Source of the DNA: Ophiosphaerella korrae
Taxonomy: Eukaryota; Ascomycota; Dothideomycetes; Pleosporales; Phaeosphaeriaceae
Assembly (NCBI GenBank): GCA_028456385.1
Contig: JALNQF010000641.1
Location: 1 to 18,363, forward strand
Direction: 5' to 3'
Length of the DNA: 18,363 nt
In this document: piece after piece, positions 1-9,501 of the stretch
Numbering within the stretch: position 1 is the stretch's first letter
How the letters are laid out: each line of letters opens with the position of its first letter
The notes under the pieces: generated by a model
The model's input: only the letters and a program-made list of their open reading frames with translations
What the model was told of the DNA's origin: nothing
Database searches by the model: none
Made by a program: the position numbers and the translations under genes

Positions 1-719
1 TACGCCTATATAGCGTACTAGCCCTACTTTAGATTATAACTATATAATGTTATAATCTTTAGTGTATTAGCCCTACCTCTAACTTGTACTAGAGTTTACA
101 AGAGTCTCGAGTGTTTAACGAACCCTTGTTACATTAAAATAATAGGATTTTATATAGTATTTAAACTTTTAGAATATATATAATAAATATAAGTATTTTT
201 TTATACTAATTACTATTTAGAAATAAATCTAAAATTAAATATATAATAGAATATACGTTATATTTATAGTTATATATATATTTTATATATATTTTATTAC
301 TTTTTAATACATGTATATATATTTAGCTAAATATAAAGTAAGTAGATTTTAATATAATTTATATTAGTAATTATATATATATATTAATTAGAAAAATTAT
401 TATTATTTTATAAAATACCTATTATATTAATAGTATTTTTATATAGCTTTATAGAGAAAGTTTAGCTTTAAATAACTAATTAAGTATATAGTATTTTATA
501 TTAGTAATATTTATAACTTTTAACTATATATATAGATAATCTAGATTTAGATTTATAGCTTCTTATTACACTCTCTTATATAATTATTTATAATTAAGTA
601 AAATTTACTTAAATATTTTAAAGTTTAATATTTATACTAATATTAATTTTTTTTTAAAAACTAAATACCTAGAGTAATTTTTAATACAAATTTATAATAC
701 ATACTAAAATTTAGAGTTA
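1..719. other. AT-saturated region with no recognisable gene
   Basis: I see no coding pattern here in any frame. From about 135 to 719 the sequence is nearly pure A and T with very few G or C, poorer than the copia relic that begins near 720. The first 134 bases are richer in C and G and end in a stretch (about 105-134) that closes with TTGTTACA, which could be the 3' end of an LTR, but no partner is present to test this. If so, 135-719 would be the leader and N-terminal gag of the copia relic that follows, mutated beyond recognition. That is a guess. Confidence 0.5.
31..58. repeat. Perfect 10-bp inverted repeat (hairpin)
   Basis: The arms AGATTATAAC (31-40) and GTTATAATCT (49-58) are perfect reverse complements around an 8-nt AT loop. 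The hairpin is flanked by a direct repeat TAGCCCTAC at 20-28 and 68-76. It may be part of a truncated repeat entering from the left edge. In DNA this AT-rich, short palindromes also arise by chance, so no function is claimed. Confidence 0.5.
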
Positions 720-2443
720 ATAGAAAAAGTAGTTATTAAGATAGAGAGAGGGGCTAAGGAGAAAAAACAGGCGTTAGGTAAGGCTAGGCGTTAGGTAATA
801 AGCTATACTATAGTAAATAGTACTTTATTATACTTTACTAATAGTAGTAAATCTACTTAAAGTAAGACTAGGGACGCCTCTCTAGTAAAAAGCGTATATT
901 ACCTAGAGAAACTTTAAAGACTAGAGTATAATACTAGTTAACTTACTTGAAAAAATTTAAGTTTAATAGAAAAAGCTTATAAACGTAATAACTATACTAA
1001 TAGAAAGAAGTCTAAAGAGACTACTACTATAGAGAGAGTACTATGATTTACTTATAGTAGATACTATTCTCTAAAAGAATACTATTATATCTATCTATAT
1101 AAAGTACTAAAGAATTAGTACTTAAATAAGATTATATAAGGACTTATTAATTATAAATGTAAGAATAATACTACGTTATAAAGGCTAATTAGAGGATAGT
1201 CTAAACCTTAGATAAAGAAATTACTAACTCTAGGTTTTATAAAAGAAAAAGATTAACTAGAAAGCTAGTAAATATTAGAGATGAAAAGTATCTTTGCTAT
1301 AACAAGCCTTAATAGCTATCTACTCTAAAACTCCTTTATCTTAAACTCTAGCTTAACTTACTATATTATTAATAATCCTACTTAGGTATCTAGCTATTAC
1401 TTACTAATACCTAATAATTATATATAAGTAGGCAAGTCTAAAATATAAGTAAAAAGATATAGATTAATTACTATTACGCTAAAAAGCTAATTAGGAGAAA
1501 GAAAACTAACTCTATATAATATAGCTATATACCTAGATATTTTATATAACATAGTCTCTTTTATACTACTCTAATAAAAAGGAATATAGTAAAATACTTA
1601 ATCTAAACTAATAACTCTAAACAAGCCTAATAGATAAATAATTAGAGAGCTTACTAAGATTTATAGTTAATAGGTACTTAAGTATTATCTACTATATAAT
1701 CTATAGCGCCTAGTAGTATACTATATCTATAAAGTTTAGACTATAAGAGTACTAGTACTACTATAGTATAAGAGACTTAGATATCCTAGACTAGCTATAA
1801 TTAAATATTTTATCTAGTAAGCTTAAAGAGTATATATAAAAGGAGTATATATAGCCTAGTATAATATATATAGTAAAGCTAAGATAAAGTAGTAAATTAG
1901 TTATATACTAAGAATTAGTAATAAAGGACTAAGAGAAAGAATCTCTATTAACTTCTATTTATATAAAGTATAAAGCGTTACTAAAGAGAAAAGCTCGATA
2001 CTTATTACTAATAAGTACTTAAAGCTATAGTAAGACTTCTACTTTACTAATAACTAGCTAGCTAAGCTAATTATTAAGGTATTATTAAACTTAATCCTAT
2101 TTTTAAAGAATTAGTATAGTATCTTAGTTAAGGTAATTAAAGCTAATAACAACATTATAATAGTAAAACTAAAAGTCTAGTAATAGCTAAACTTATAAAG
2201 TATTACTATTAAACTTTTAGTACTAGATACTTAAGCCTAAAATAGAAGAGCTAAGCGCGCTAAAGGAATTAATAAAGAAAAGTTATATACTATATAACTT
2301 AACGCAAATTTACTATAAGAACTTTAGCCTAAAATTATATAGGCTAGAGTTTATTAATATAATTAAATACTAAGTTACTTAAATAACTAAAAGATACTAT
2401 ATAAAGAATTCTTTATAAAACTTACTAAGAACTAAAGAATTAT
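720..2443 (+). pseudogene. Ty1/copia-type gag-pol relic, 5' part (gag, protease, integrase), RIP-degraded and truncated
   Basis: This is the remnant of a copia polyprotein, readable in frame 3 (codons starting at multiples of 3) through many TAA/TAG codons. In order: a basic gag-like part (720-1040); a degraded zinc-knuckle-like stretch at 1044-1082, where Tyr codons at 1053, 1065 and 1080 sit where Cys/His/Cys would be; and the aspartic protease motif at 1335-1352, visible as F-I-L-N-S-S where the family has I-L-D-S-G (D to N, G to S, both G-to-A changes). A pre-integrase and zinc-binding region follows (about 1680-1900), then an integrase core. The integrase glutamate motif Q-N-G-R-A-E-R appears at 2238-2258 as stop-N-R-R-A-K-R, followed by L-N-A-N-L and E-L-stop-P-K (expected L-W-P-E). 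The frame is then cut at 2443 by the gypsy LTR1. Reverse transcriptase and RNase H of copia are not found elsewhere in the window. The domain order protease-integrase before RT defines copia rather than gypsy. The start is uncertain. Confidence 0.8.
769..798. repeat. Two copies of a 13-bp direct repeat
   Basis: AGGCGTTAGGTAA occurs at 769-781 and again at 786-798, within the gag-like part of the copia relic. This is a small local duplication with no known role. Confidence 0.6.
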
Positions 2444-2903
2444 TGTTATAGGCGTAACAAGAGAAATCGAGATAGAACTAATTAGTCCCGACTTAGGTGC
2501 TAACGAAGTATAGGACGAGCGGGGTAACAACCTTAATTAGGAGACTACTTACAACTAGGACACGTAGTAGTAATCTATAATTACGTGCGAATAGATTAGA
2601 GTAATCTATAATAACGCACAAATAGATTAAGGTAATCTATAGTTATATATAAATAGATTAGTAGTAATCTATAGTATTACACAAATAGATTAGTATAAGT
2701 ATATAGTTAATAGGATACGTATTATTAGGATAGTATTAGTAATCTAATCTTTAACCTAGAACGCTAATACTTAATATTATATATATAAATTAACTATTAT
2801 TTATAGTTATTACTAATTACAATATAAGCTTTTGTTATTACTTCTTAATCTACTAATAACTCTTAGAGGTTATTAGGAAGTTAACCCTAGTAACCCTATT
2901 ACA
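2444..2903 (+). repeat. LTR1, 5' LTR of gypsy copy 1 (460 bp)
   Basis: The LTR starts TGTTATAG and ends CTATTACA, the usual TG...CA ends. Boundaries are set by comparison with LTR3 (13286-13714), which diverges outside these points, and with the position of the 3' polypurine tracts before LTR2 and LTR3. It is the least mutated LTR in the window: several CG dinucleotides here are CA or TA in LTR3. It is 31 bp longer than LTR3 because it has four instead of three subrepeat units. It interrupts the copia integrase relic. Confidence 0.85.
2572..2691 (+). repeat. Four tandem 31-bp LTR subrepeats with an inverted AATCTAT/ATAGATT core
   Basis: AATCTAT starts at 2572, 2603, 2634 and 2666 (periods 31, 31, 32). 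In each unit it is followed 12 nt later by its reverse complement ATAGATT (2591, 2622, 2653, 2685). The middle of each unit varies more. LTR3 has three units (13414, 13445, 13477) and LTR4 has three degraded ones (16383, 16413, 16443). Tandem dyad motifs upstream in an LTR are typical of U3 enhancer or transcription-factor sites, but this role is inferred. Confidence 0.8.
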
Positions 2904-2965
2904 CCTTACTAATTTAGTTATTGCGAGAAGCAAAGCGTAAGTAAGCGCACGGTCTAGCTAACACG
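2904..2965 (+). other. Gypsy leader between LTR1 and gag; primer-binding site not resolved
   Basis: These 62 bp lie between the LTR end and the first codon of the gag frame. A close match occurs after LTR4 (16685-16735), showing that this is true element leader. A primer-binding site should start within a few bases of 2904, but CCTTACTAATTTAG does not show a recognisable tRNA 3'-end complement; TGG would have become TAG by RIP, so TTTAGTTATTGCGAG (from about 2912) is a possible candidate. Nothing firmer can be said. Confidence 0.45.
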
Positions 2966-3990
2966 ATAGTAGAAAGTTTAACTAAATAAGTAGCTAAGGC
3001 ACCTATAAGTAGTTATAAATTAGATAATATAGTATAGAAGGTAATTAGAAATTATATAAACAACTTAATCTTAGAGAAAGAAGATATAAAGATACTAATT
3101 AACACTTTAGAGATATAGAATAAGGAAGTACTAGACTACTTAAAGTAGAATAAAGTATAAATTAAAGCTATTATTAAAGGTTAGAACTAGATAGAACTAA
3201 TTACCTAAAGACTAGAGATAAGCGCAATAAAGAAACTACTTAAGATACTCGTACTTAAGAAATTTAATAGAATAAGGGAAAAACTAAGACCCTTTATAGT
3301 GTTAGTATAACTCTAGATAGATATATAAGTACTATACTTTAATATAGAAGAGAAAAAGGTAATATATATTAGAATATACCTTAAAGAAGATACAATAAGA
3401 TAGTTTAAACCTTACTAGATAGACTATATAATACACGCCCTAATAATATAGAAAGATAAAACTAGAGCTATCTTTAGAAGTTATAAATACTTTACTAAAC
3501 AAATAAGAGCAGTATTTAGAGATACTAATATTACCTAATAAGCTAAAGAAAAACTTAAAAGGCTTATATAAAGTAAAAGTATCTCTAAATATATATTATA
3601 GTTTAAATAATTATTATAAAATATAGAATAGAATAAATTAGCCCTAATATTATAATTTAAACAAAGACTAAATATAAAAATACAATACAAAATAATTTAT
3701 ATAGAGAAACTAAGGATACTAGAAGCTCTAAAATAATAGGTAATATAAATTAATAATAATCTTTAAGAATAGAAGAAGAATAAGTATAGAGGTTACACCT
3801 AGAACTATAACAAAGGAGACCCTATAATCCTTAACGCTAATAAGGACAAGAAAAGGAAGAAGAATAAAGACTTTACGTACTTTAACTATAGTAAGAAAAG
3901 CTACTACGCGAAAGACTACTAATTATAGAAGAAAAAAGACATAGTATATTATAAATACAAGAAACTAGGACACTTTGTAAAAGATTATAG
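2966..3990 (+). other. Gag domain with two erased CCHC zinc knuckles (part of copy 1 polyprotein)
   Basis: A Lys/Glu-rich N-terminal part (2966-3256) is followed by a retrotransposon gag (capsid-like) region from about 3257 (K-F-N-R-I-R-E-K-L-R-P-F) to about 3750. Two zinc knuckles follow with correct C-x2-C-x4-H-x4-C spacing but altered residues. In knuckle 1 (3878-3919), Tyr codons stand at 3878, 3887, 3902 and 3917 in place of Cys, Cys, His and Cys. In knuckle 2 (3947-3988), Tyr stands at 3947, 3956 and 3986 in place of Cys, with the His (3971) kept in L-G-H-F. TGT/TGC to TAT/TAC and CAC to TAC are RIP-type changes. In a working element the knuckles would bind RNA during packaging. Confidence 0.8.
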
Positions 3991-5194
3991 AAGAAAGGAC
4001 TCTAAAAAAGATAAGGAAACGTAGTTAAAGATAACTAAGAAAAAGAAAGAAGTACTATAAGTATAGGCTAAACTCTAAGAAAAGGTAGCTAGGAGTAAAG
4101 AATTACAGTACGTAATACTCTATTAGACCTTCTACTACAAAGACAACTACTATATATATTTTTCTAGTAAGTAGGGAGTAAGGTACTTCCTATAATAGAA
4201 AAATAGAGTAGTAGTAATAAAGGAAAGTAGAATAAAAGCTTAGCTAGACAAAATAGCCTAAGTAATAGACCTACTAATAGAAGACTTAGAAGGAGAAAAA
4301 CCCTAGATTCTATCGACCTAGGCTAAAGAACAGGTACTAGATAAAGAGACTACTACAGCTTCCTCTAAAGGACTATAAAGAAGTAAGAAATAAGTTAGTA
4401 TAAGAGGTATAGAATATACCTAGCTAGATATATATAGTTATAATAGCTATATAACTATAGCTATAGAAGAACAAAATAAAGAATAGAGATTTGTTTAAAT
4501 ATACTTAATAGTTATAAGTATAGAGGAGGCGTATAAAGACTAGAAAGAACGTAATCCTAAAGAAATAAAGTTTATACTATTTTAGAAATAGATAAAATAA
4601 TATATAGTTATAGTAAGAAGAATACCTATACAAAGAGAGTAGTAATACTTTATAAAGAAAACGCGATAGATTAATAAAGCCTATATACTAAGAATACTAG
4701 TAGTGTACTATATCCTAATAATAGAAACGCCTAGAAAAAGCAAATACTATAAAAGGGACAATAAAATAATAGACCTAAAACATCTAGTATACTTTAAAGT
4801 ATTATAGATATTATACCTAGATAAGAACTATATTATATATAGAAACTCTAAAGTAAATAATAGAGCGTAGCCTACTAGAAGAAAAGGATATAACTACACA
4901 AGAGCAACCCTAGTAGAAGATATCTAAGGATAAGAAATAATCTTAGAAGATAGGTATTTAGTAGTAAGGCCTAGACTAAAACTATTAAAAAAATGCGTCT
5001 AAGGAGGACTATAGTATAGATATATATATAATAAATACCTAAAATACAAAGAATATAAACTTAAAGTAAGACTATAGCTATAGAAAGATAGACAATTTAT
5101 AAAATTACCTAAGTAAAAATAACTAGAAGGTATAAGAGGCCTATACATTACAAAAATAGGTACTTACTAAGGAAAGAAAGTATAATTAATAATT
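3991..5194 (+). other. Long gag-protease linker of about 400 codons with a Cys/His-like motif
   Basis: The same frame continues for about 400 codons between the second zinc knuckle and the protease, longer than a typical short spacer. At 4109-4183 there is a stretch in which Tyr, stop and retained residues suggest an ancestral pattern of His, Trp, Cys, Cys and His (visible: Y-V-I-L-Y-stop-T-F-Y-Y-K-D-N-Y-Y-I-Y). I recall a similar His/Cys-containing segment between the knuckle and protease in other fungal gypsy polyproteins, but cannot verify it here. The remainder is charged, with no domain I recognise. Confidence 0.5.
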
Positions 5195-6920
5195 AATAGT
5201 AGAGCTACAAGGAACTTTATATTAAAGAAATTTGTAGAAACGCAAGGAATATATTATATAACTAAGAAGTACCTTTAATAACTAAGTACAATTAAAGAGA
5301 AACTATTCTAGAAACCTATTAGGTTTAAAACAGTTCCCTCTATATTAGAACTAGAAGGAATAATAATTAAGAACATAGTTATAGATATAACAACAATTAA
5401 TAACAAACAAGATATAATACTAGGAATGCTATAGTTATAAATAACTAACCTACATATTAACTAGAGAACAGGAAAAATTAACTACTATAGAATAGATATA
5501 TTAAAGGCTAATATAAACACTTACAAAAGAAAATTCCTAGAAGAATATAAAAAATAGGAAGAGTAACTTATAGAGCTAGACGACTATCTCCTAGAATATT
5601 AGCTATAGGACTTAACAATAGAACTAGAAAAAGGTAAAGACGTAAGATAGAGCCTAGTCTACTAAAAAATAGAAGAAGAATCCTAAATTAAACAAATATT
5701 TATACAAAACGTAATAAAAAAGAGATAGATAAGAGAATCTAAATCTTTAGTAGTAAATAGTCTTATATTTATAGACAAAAAAGGAATAAGTAATAAGAGA
5801 CCTTATATAGACTTTAGGAAAACTAACGTAGTTATAAATAAGAACTAATACTCCCTACTACAAATAGACAAAATATAAGATAGACTATAAAAGGTAAAAA
5901 TCTTTATAAAACTAGATATCTAAAACGCCTACTACTAGATTAGAATTAAGAAAGGTAATAAATAGAAAATAGTATTTAGAATGTAATAGAGACTATATAA
6001 ATACTTAGTTATACTATTTAGTCTAATAAACGTACTAGCTACATTTTAAGAAAGAATTAACATAGTACTAAGAGAGTACTTAGACGTATTTATATTTGTA
6101 TACCTAGACAATATCCTAATATTCTTAGAAATAGAAGAAGAATATATATAATATATACATAAAGTGCTAGAAAAACTAGTAGAAAACAAACTATTTCTTA
6201 AGATAAGAAAATGCGAGTTCTATACAAAAGAAATAGACTTCCTTAGGTTTGTTATAGAACTAGGAAAAATTAAGATTAACCTAGAAAAGATTAGATTAAT
6301 TAACGAATAGCTAACACTAAAAAACCTAAAAGAAGTACAACAATTTTATAGGTTAGCTAACTTTTACAGAAAGCTAATAATAAGATAGTTTAAAGATATA
6401 GAACTAATAATAAGACTTATAAAAAAGGATATACTATTTAAATAGATAAAAGAATGCGATAAAGTATTTAATAAAATTAAGAGGAAATTTACAAAGAACC
6501 TAGTTATTAGAATATACAACTTAGACCTACTAGTAATAGTAAAAATAGATACATCTAACTTAGTCTATAGAATAGCACTAATACAAGAAGACCTAAAGAC
6601 TAAAAAAGAATACTTAGTTAAATACTTCTCTAAGAAAATAAAGCTAGTAGAGCTTAACTACCTAATCTATAATAAAGAGATACTAGTAATCTATAAAGTA
6701 TTTAAATAATAGAGAGTATACTTATAAAGAGTAAAGTATTAGATAAAAGTCTATATAGACTATAAGAATCTTATAAGATTTATATTAAATAAAGAATTAT
6801 TACAACAATATATAAGATAGTAGGAATTCCTATTAATATTTAATATAGAGATTATATACATAAAAGGGAAAGACAACTAATTTATAGACGCCCTTAGTAG
6901 AAGACTAGACCTATAAGAAG
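5195..6920 (+). other. Protease, reverse transcriptase and RNase H part of copy 1
   Basis: The protease motif at 5195-5209 reads N-S-R-A-T where the family has D-S-G-A-T, so the catalytic Asp codon has become Asn. The reverse transcriptase shows K-L-D-I-stop-N-A-Y at 5909-5932 (expected L-D-I-Q-N-A-Y) with the first catalytic Asp kept at 5915, and Y-L-D-N at 6101-6112, where the family has Y-L-D-D. RNase H begins with an Asp at 6548-6550 in V-K-I-D-T-S-N-L and continues through Y-L-V-K-Y-F-S-K-K and E-L-N-Y; it ends with K-G-K-D-N-stop-F-I-D-A-L-S-R-R near 6862-6903. All these motifs are typical of gypsy pol in order and spacing. Confidence 0.85.
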
Positions 6921-8404
6921 AAGGAAGCGCTACTAGTATAGTTCTAGTAAAGAACAAAGAAGGACATTTAATCCTAAATATACTTAAAATAGCTACAACG
7001 ATTAAAAGAACAAGTAGTAAGCTAGATAAAGAGATCTAGAAAATAACGCAAGAAGTATTTAAAGAAATAAAGAAGCTAGAAACCTAAAAAGGATTTGTAT
7101 AAGCCTATAGAAGAATATATATCCTAAGAAAAATCTAGAAAGAATTTATACGACGATTCTACGAGCTACTAGTATATAGATACTAGGGAATTAAGAAAAC
7201 GCTAAATAGGCTCCTAAGAGATTACTATATCCTAAGAGCAAGATAACTAGTAGAAGAAGTACTACAAGACTATACAGAATGTTATAGAAACAAGTACAAT
7301 AGATACGCACTATATAGAATACTACAACTAGTTAAAATACTAAAGTAACTCTAAGGAATAATAATAATAGATTTTATTACAAAGCTACCTAAGTTAAAAG
7401 ACCTAATATTAGGAGTTAAGTACAATAGAATTATAATAATAGTAGATAAACTTATAAGGTATATATATTTTACACTATATAAAGAAAAAAGTAGGACTAA
7501 GGTTACTATATATTAAGTTCTAAAAACTATAATAAGCTAATATAGTATACTAGACAAAATTATTATAGATAGAGATATACGATTTATATCTAAATTATAG
7601 AACACAATATTAGCGCAATTAGGAATACAATACGCTATATTAACAGTATACTATCTATAAATAAATAGACAATTAGAACAAATAAATTAGATAGTAGAAT
7701 AGTACCTAAGATACTATCTTAAATACAATTAGAATAATTAGGTATAGCTACTACTTATAGTACAGTTAGTATACAATAGCGCAAAGAATATAGTAATAAA
7801 AATATTACTCTTTTTTATAAACTATAGATTTAAACCTAACGTATATTAAATACTAAGAAATATAGAATCTTAAACTTTATAAAGAGAAAACTTTGCAAAT
7901 AGAATAAAAGAAATATATAAGTAACTAAGATAAGACGTAGAATTTCTACAAAATTAAATAGTAAAGTACTACAATAAAAAGTACAAATAGGGACCTTAAT
8001 TTAGAGAGGGAGAAAAAGTATAGTTAGTAAGGAAAAACATAAAAAGTAAGCAACTAAACCCTAAACTAGATTACGTTAAAATAGGACTATATAAAATTAA
8101 GGAAAAAGTTACACTAGTTATATTTAAACAAAAGCTACTAAACAAGATAAGGATACACCTAACTTTCTATATAGTACTACTAGAGATAGTACTACAAAAT
8201 ATAGAACTACTAGTATATAAAGTAGATATATATAGAGAATAGGAAGAATAGGAAGTTAAAAAGATCTTAGCGTACTAGTTCTAAAATAGTAGGAACTACT
8301 ACTTAGTAGAATAGATAAGAATAGACGAAAAAGGGCAACTATAGGAAGAAATATAAGAACTAGAAGATAACCTTAACTACTCTAAGAAACTAGAGGACTT
8401 CTAA
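6921..8404 (+). other. Integrase and chromodomain part of copy 1
   Basis: The HHCC zinc-binding part shows Y-stop-G-I-K-K-T where H-x-G would be (about 7180-7200), and Y-T-E-C at 7271-7282 where C-x2-C is expected. The catalytic core keeps all three acidic codons: Asp 7370-7372 (I-I-D-F-I-T-K-L-P), Asp in D-R-D-I-R-F (7568-7585), and Glu 7676-7678 (N-R-Q-L-E-Q). From 8252 there is a C-terminal chromodomain-like segment (E-V-K-K-I-L-A-Y, then N-Y-Y-L-V-E-stop at about 8300-8320, later E-E-I-stop-E-L-E-D-N-L). Chromodomains direct chromovirus integration to particular chromatin; here the function is inferred only from the family. Confidence 0.8.
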
Positions 8405-9102
8405 AGTTAAAACCCTCTAGACTACCTTACAGTAAACTAAGAAAACTAGTACTACTAGCGCTAAATAGAGAGGCGTTAGGAACGTCTAACGTAATAGGAG
8501 CTAGAATAGCCTAAACTATATCCTTAAAGTCTATCTCGGCTTCTAAGGTACAAGACTATTTAGATAATTTAGCGTTATTATAAGCCTTTATCTTACAAAA
8601 ACGCTTAATACAAGAATAAAGATCTACTAGCTTATAAAGAGTTAACTTACACTTAGCTTTAGCCTCTACGAGCTATAATAATAGTATCTTTTAAGCCTAG
8701 TTAATAGCTTACCTTATACAACTTAGTAAGAAGAGACTATATAGAAATTAAGTACTTACACTCTATAAGAGAAATACTAGAAAGCGTGTACTTATATTAA
8801 ATATTAGCTAGAATATACTTGCTATAGTGTTTACTATCTTTTAAAGATACAAGGTAAGTAAGCTTTAATTAAGTATAATAGGCGTAGAGAAATATTTTAA
8901 CCCTATTACAAGTAATACAAGTAATAAGAAGGAGTTTATTATAGTTAGAACGCGAAGATATAGAGAATAATAAAGAGTTAGAAATAAATAAAGAAACTAG
9001 ACTATTAACCTTAGGTCTAGGGTAGAGAAACAAAAACCTACCTAGAGAAGGGAATAGTGTTATAGCTATAACAAGAGGAAACTAATTTAAACTAATTAGC
9101 CC
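8405..9102 (-). pseudogene. Copy 1 antisense reading frame between pol and the 3' LTR
   Basis: On the minus strand an open frame can be followed from inside LTR2 (G-L-I-S-L-N near 9100) across the polypurine tract (G-R-F-L-F-L-Y-P-R-P-K-V around 9042-9007) to S-K-H-Y at 8835 and on to about 8700. It then continues in the neighbouring frame (K-I-K-A-Y-N-N near 8594, then L-E-A-E-I-D-F-K-D-I-V) to the end of pol. The same residues align in copies 2 and 3. The distance from the G-R-F codon to the S-K codon is 207 bp here, against 210 and 213 in the others. No known family recognised. It could be a genuine antisense gene or an effect of how TA dinucleotides fall in this frame. Confidence 0.45.
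9044..9057 (+). other. Polypurine tract of copy 1
   Basis: AGAGAAGGGAATAG directly precedes LTR2, the standard place for the plus-strand primer of an LTR retrotransposon. The equivalents are 13272-13285 before LTR3 and the reverse complement at 17126-17139. Confidence 0.75.
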
Positions 9103-9498
9103 TACTATAGATAACGACAGCGCACATAATCTATAGGATAACAAACTAGACTAGGAGACTAACTATAATAGGGACACGTAATAGATTCGTAATTTACAAT
9201 CTTAGTAAATACAAAGTATAAAGTTAAGTAGGTAACAAATTTATAATTCGCGATCTTAGTAAACACGAAGTATAAAGCTAGCTAAGAAGCCTAGGTATAT
9301 AGTTAGTAATAATACGTATTATTAGGATAGTATTAGCAATTCAATTATTAACTACGAGCGATAATACTAAGATAGTTACAAAATATCTCCTATTATTTAT
9401 AGCTTATTATAGATTACTACACGAGCTTTTGTTATTACTTTTTAATCTACTAATAACCCTTAGGTATTAGGAAGTCGACCCTAGTAATACCTATTTTA
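9058..9498 (+). repeat. LTR2, 3' LTR of copy 1, divergent subfamily (about 441 bp)
   Basis: It begins TGTTATAG next to a polypurine tract and ends near CTATTTTA, where LTR1 and LTR3 have CTATTACA. Its ends and some internal blocks match LTR1 (for example ATACGTATTATTAGGATAGTATTAG near 9313, and the block around TTTTGTTATTAC). The U3 part does not match: the 31-bp AATCTAT units are missing and two different repeats occupy the space. It is therefore not the sister of LTR1 although it stands at the 3' end of the same internal copy. Confidence 0.8.
9198..9286 (+). repeat. Two direct repeats of 54-bp period in LTR2 U3
   Basis: CTTAGTAAATACAAAGTATA (from 9201) recurs as CTTAGTAAACACGAAGTATA (from 9255), with an offset of 54 bp. 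These units sit where the other LTRs carry the 31-bp dyad units and are unrelated to them. Confidence 0.65.
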
Positions 9499-9501
9499 AA
9501 T

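Larger units (their letters stand above)
2966..8404 (+). pseudogene. Gypsy copy 1 gag-pol polyprotein relic, single continuous frame of about 1,813 codons
   Basis: One reading frame (frame 2 of the window) runs without a frameshift from about 2966 to a stop at 8402-8404 and contains all gypsy domains: gag, two zinc knuckles, a long linker, aspartic protease, reverse transcriptase, RNase H, zinc-binding and core integrase, and chromodomain. Gag and pol are therefore fused, with no frameshift site. The proposed first codon is ATA (2966-2968), possibly an ATG changed by RIP; this is inference. In-frame stops are TAA or TAG at positions where Gln or Trp fit the family. The absence of indels over 5.4 kb, together with many transitions, means that decay was by RIP and not by deletion. 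The stop at 8402 is TAA or equivalent in all three copies (12633-12635; minus copy 17839-17841), so it may be the original stop. Confidence 0.85.

Noticed and set aside
2572..2691. CRISPR-like array of 31-bp repeats
   Set aside because: The units are contiguous with degenerate centres, lie inside an LTR of a fungal retrotransposon, and have no spacers of constant length or cas genes.
2778..2790. TATA box in LTR1 (TATATATAAAT)
   Set aside because: In DNA this rich in TA such strings occur everywhere; the match in LTR3 (TATATACAAA, 13591-13600) is not enough to claim a promoter.
2904..2930. Primer-binding site for a specific tRNA
   Set aside because: No clear complement to a tRNA 3' end starts at the LTR boundary; mutation of TGG to TAG makes any assignment a guess.
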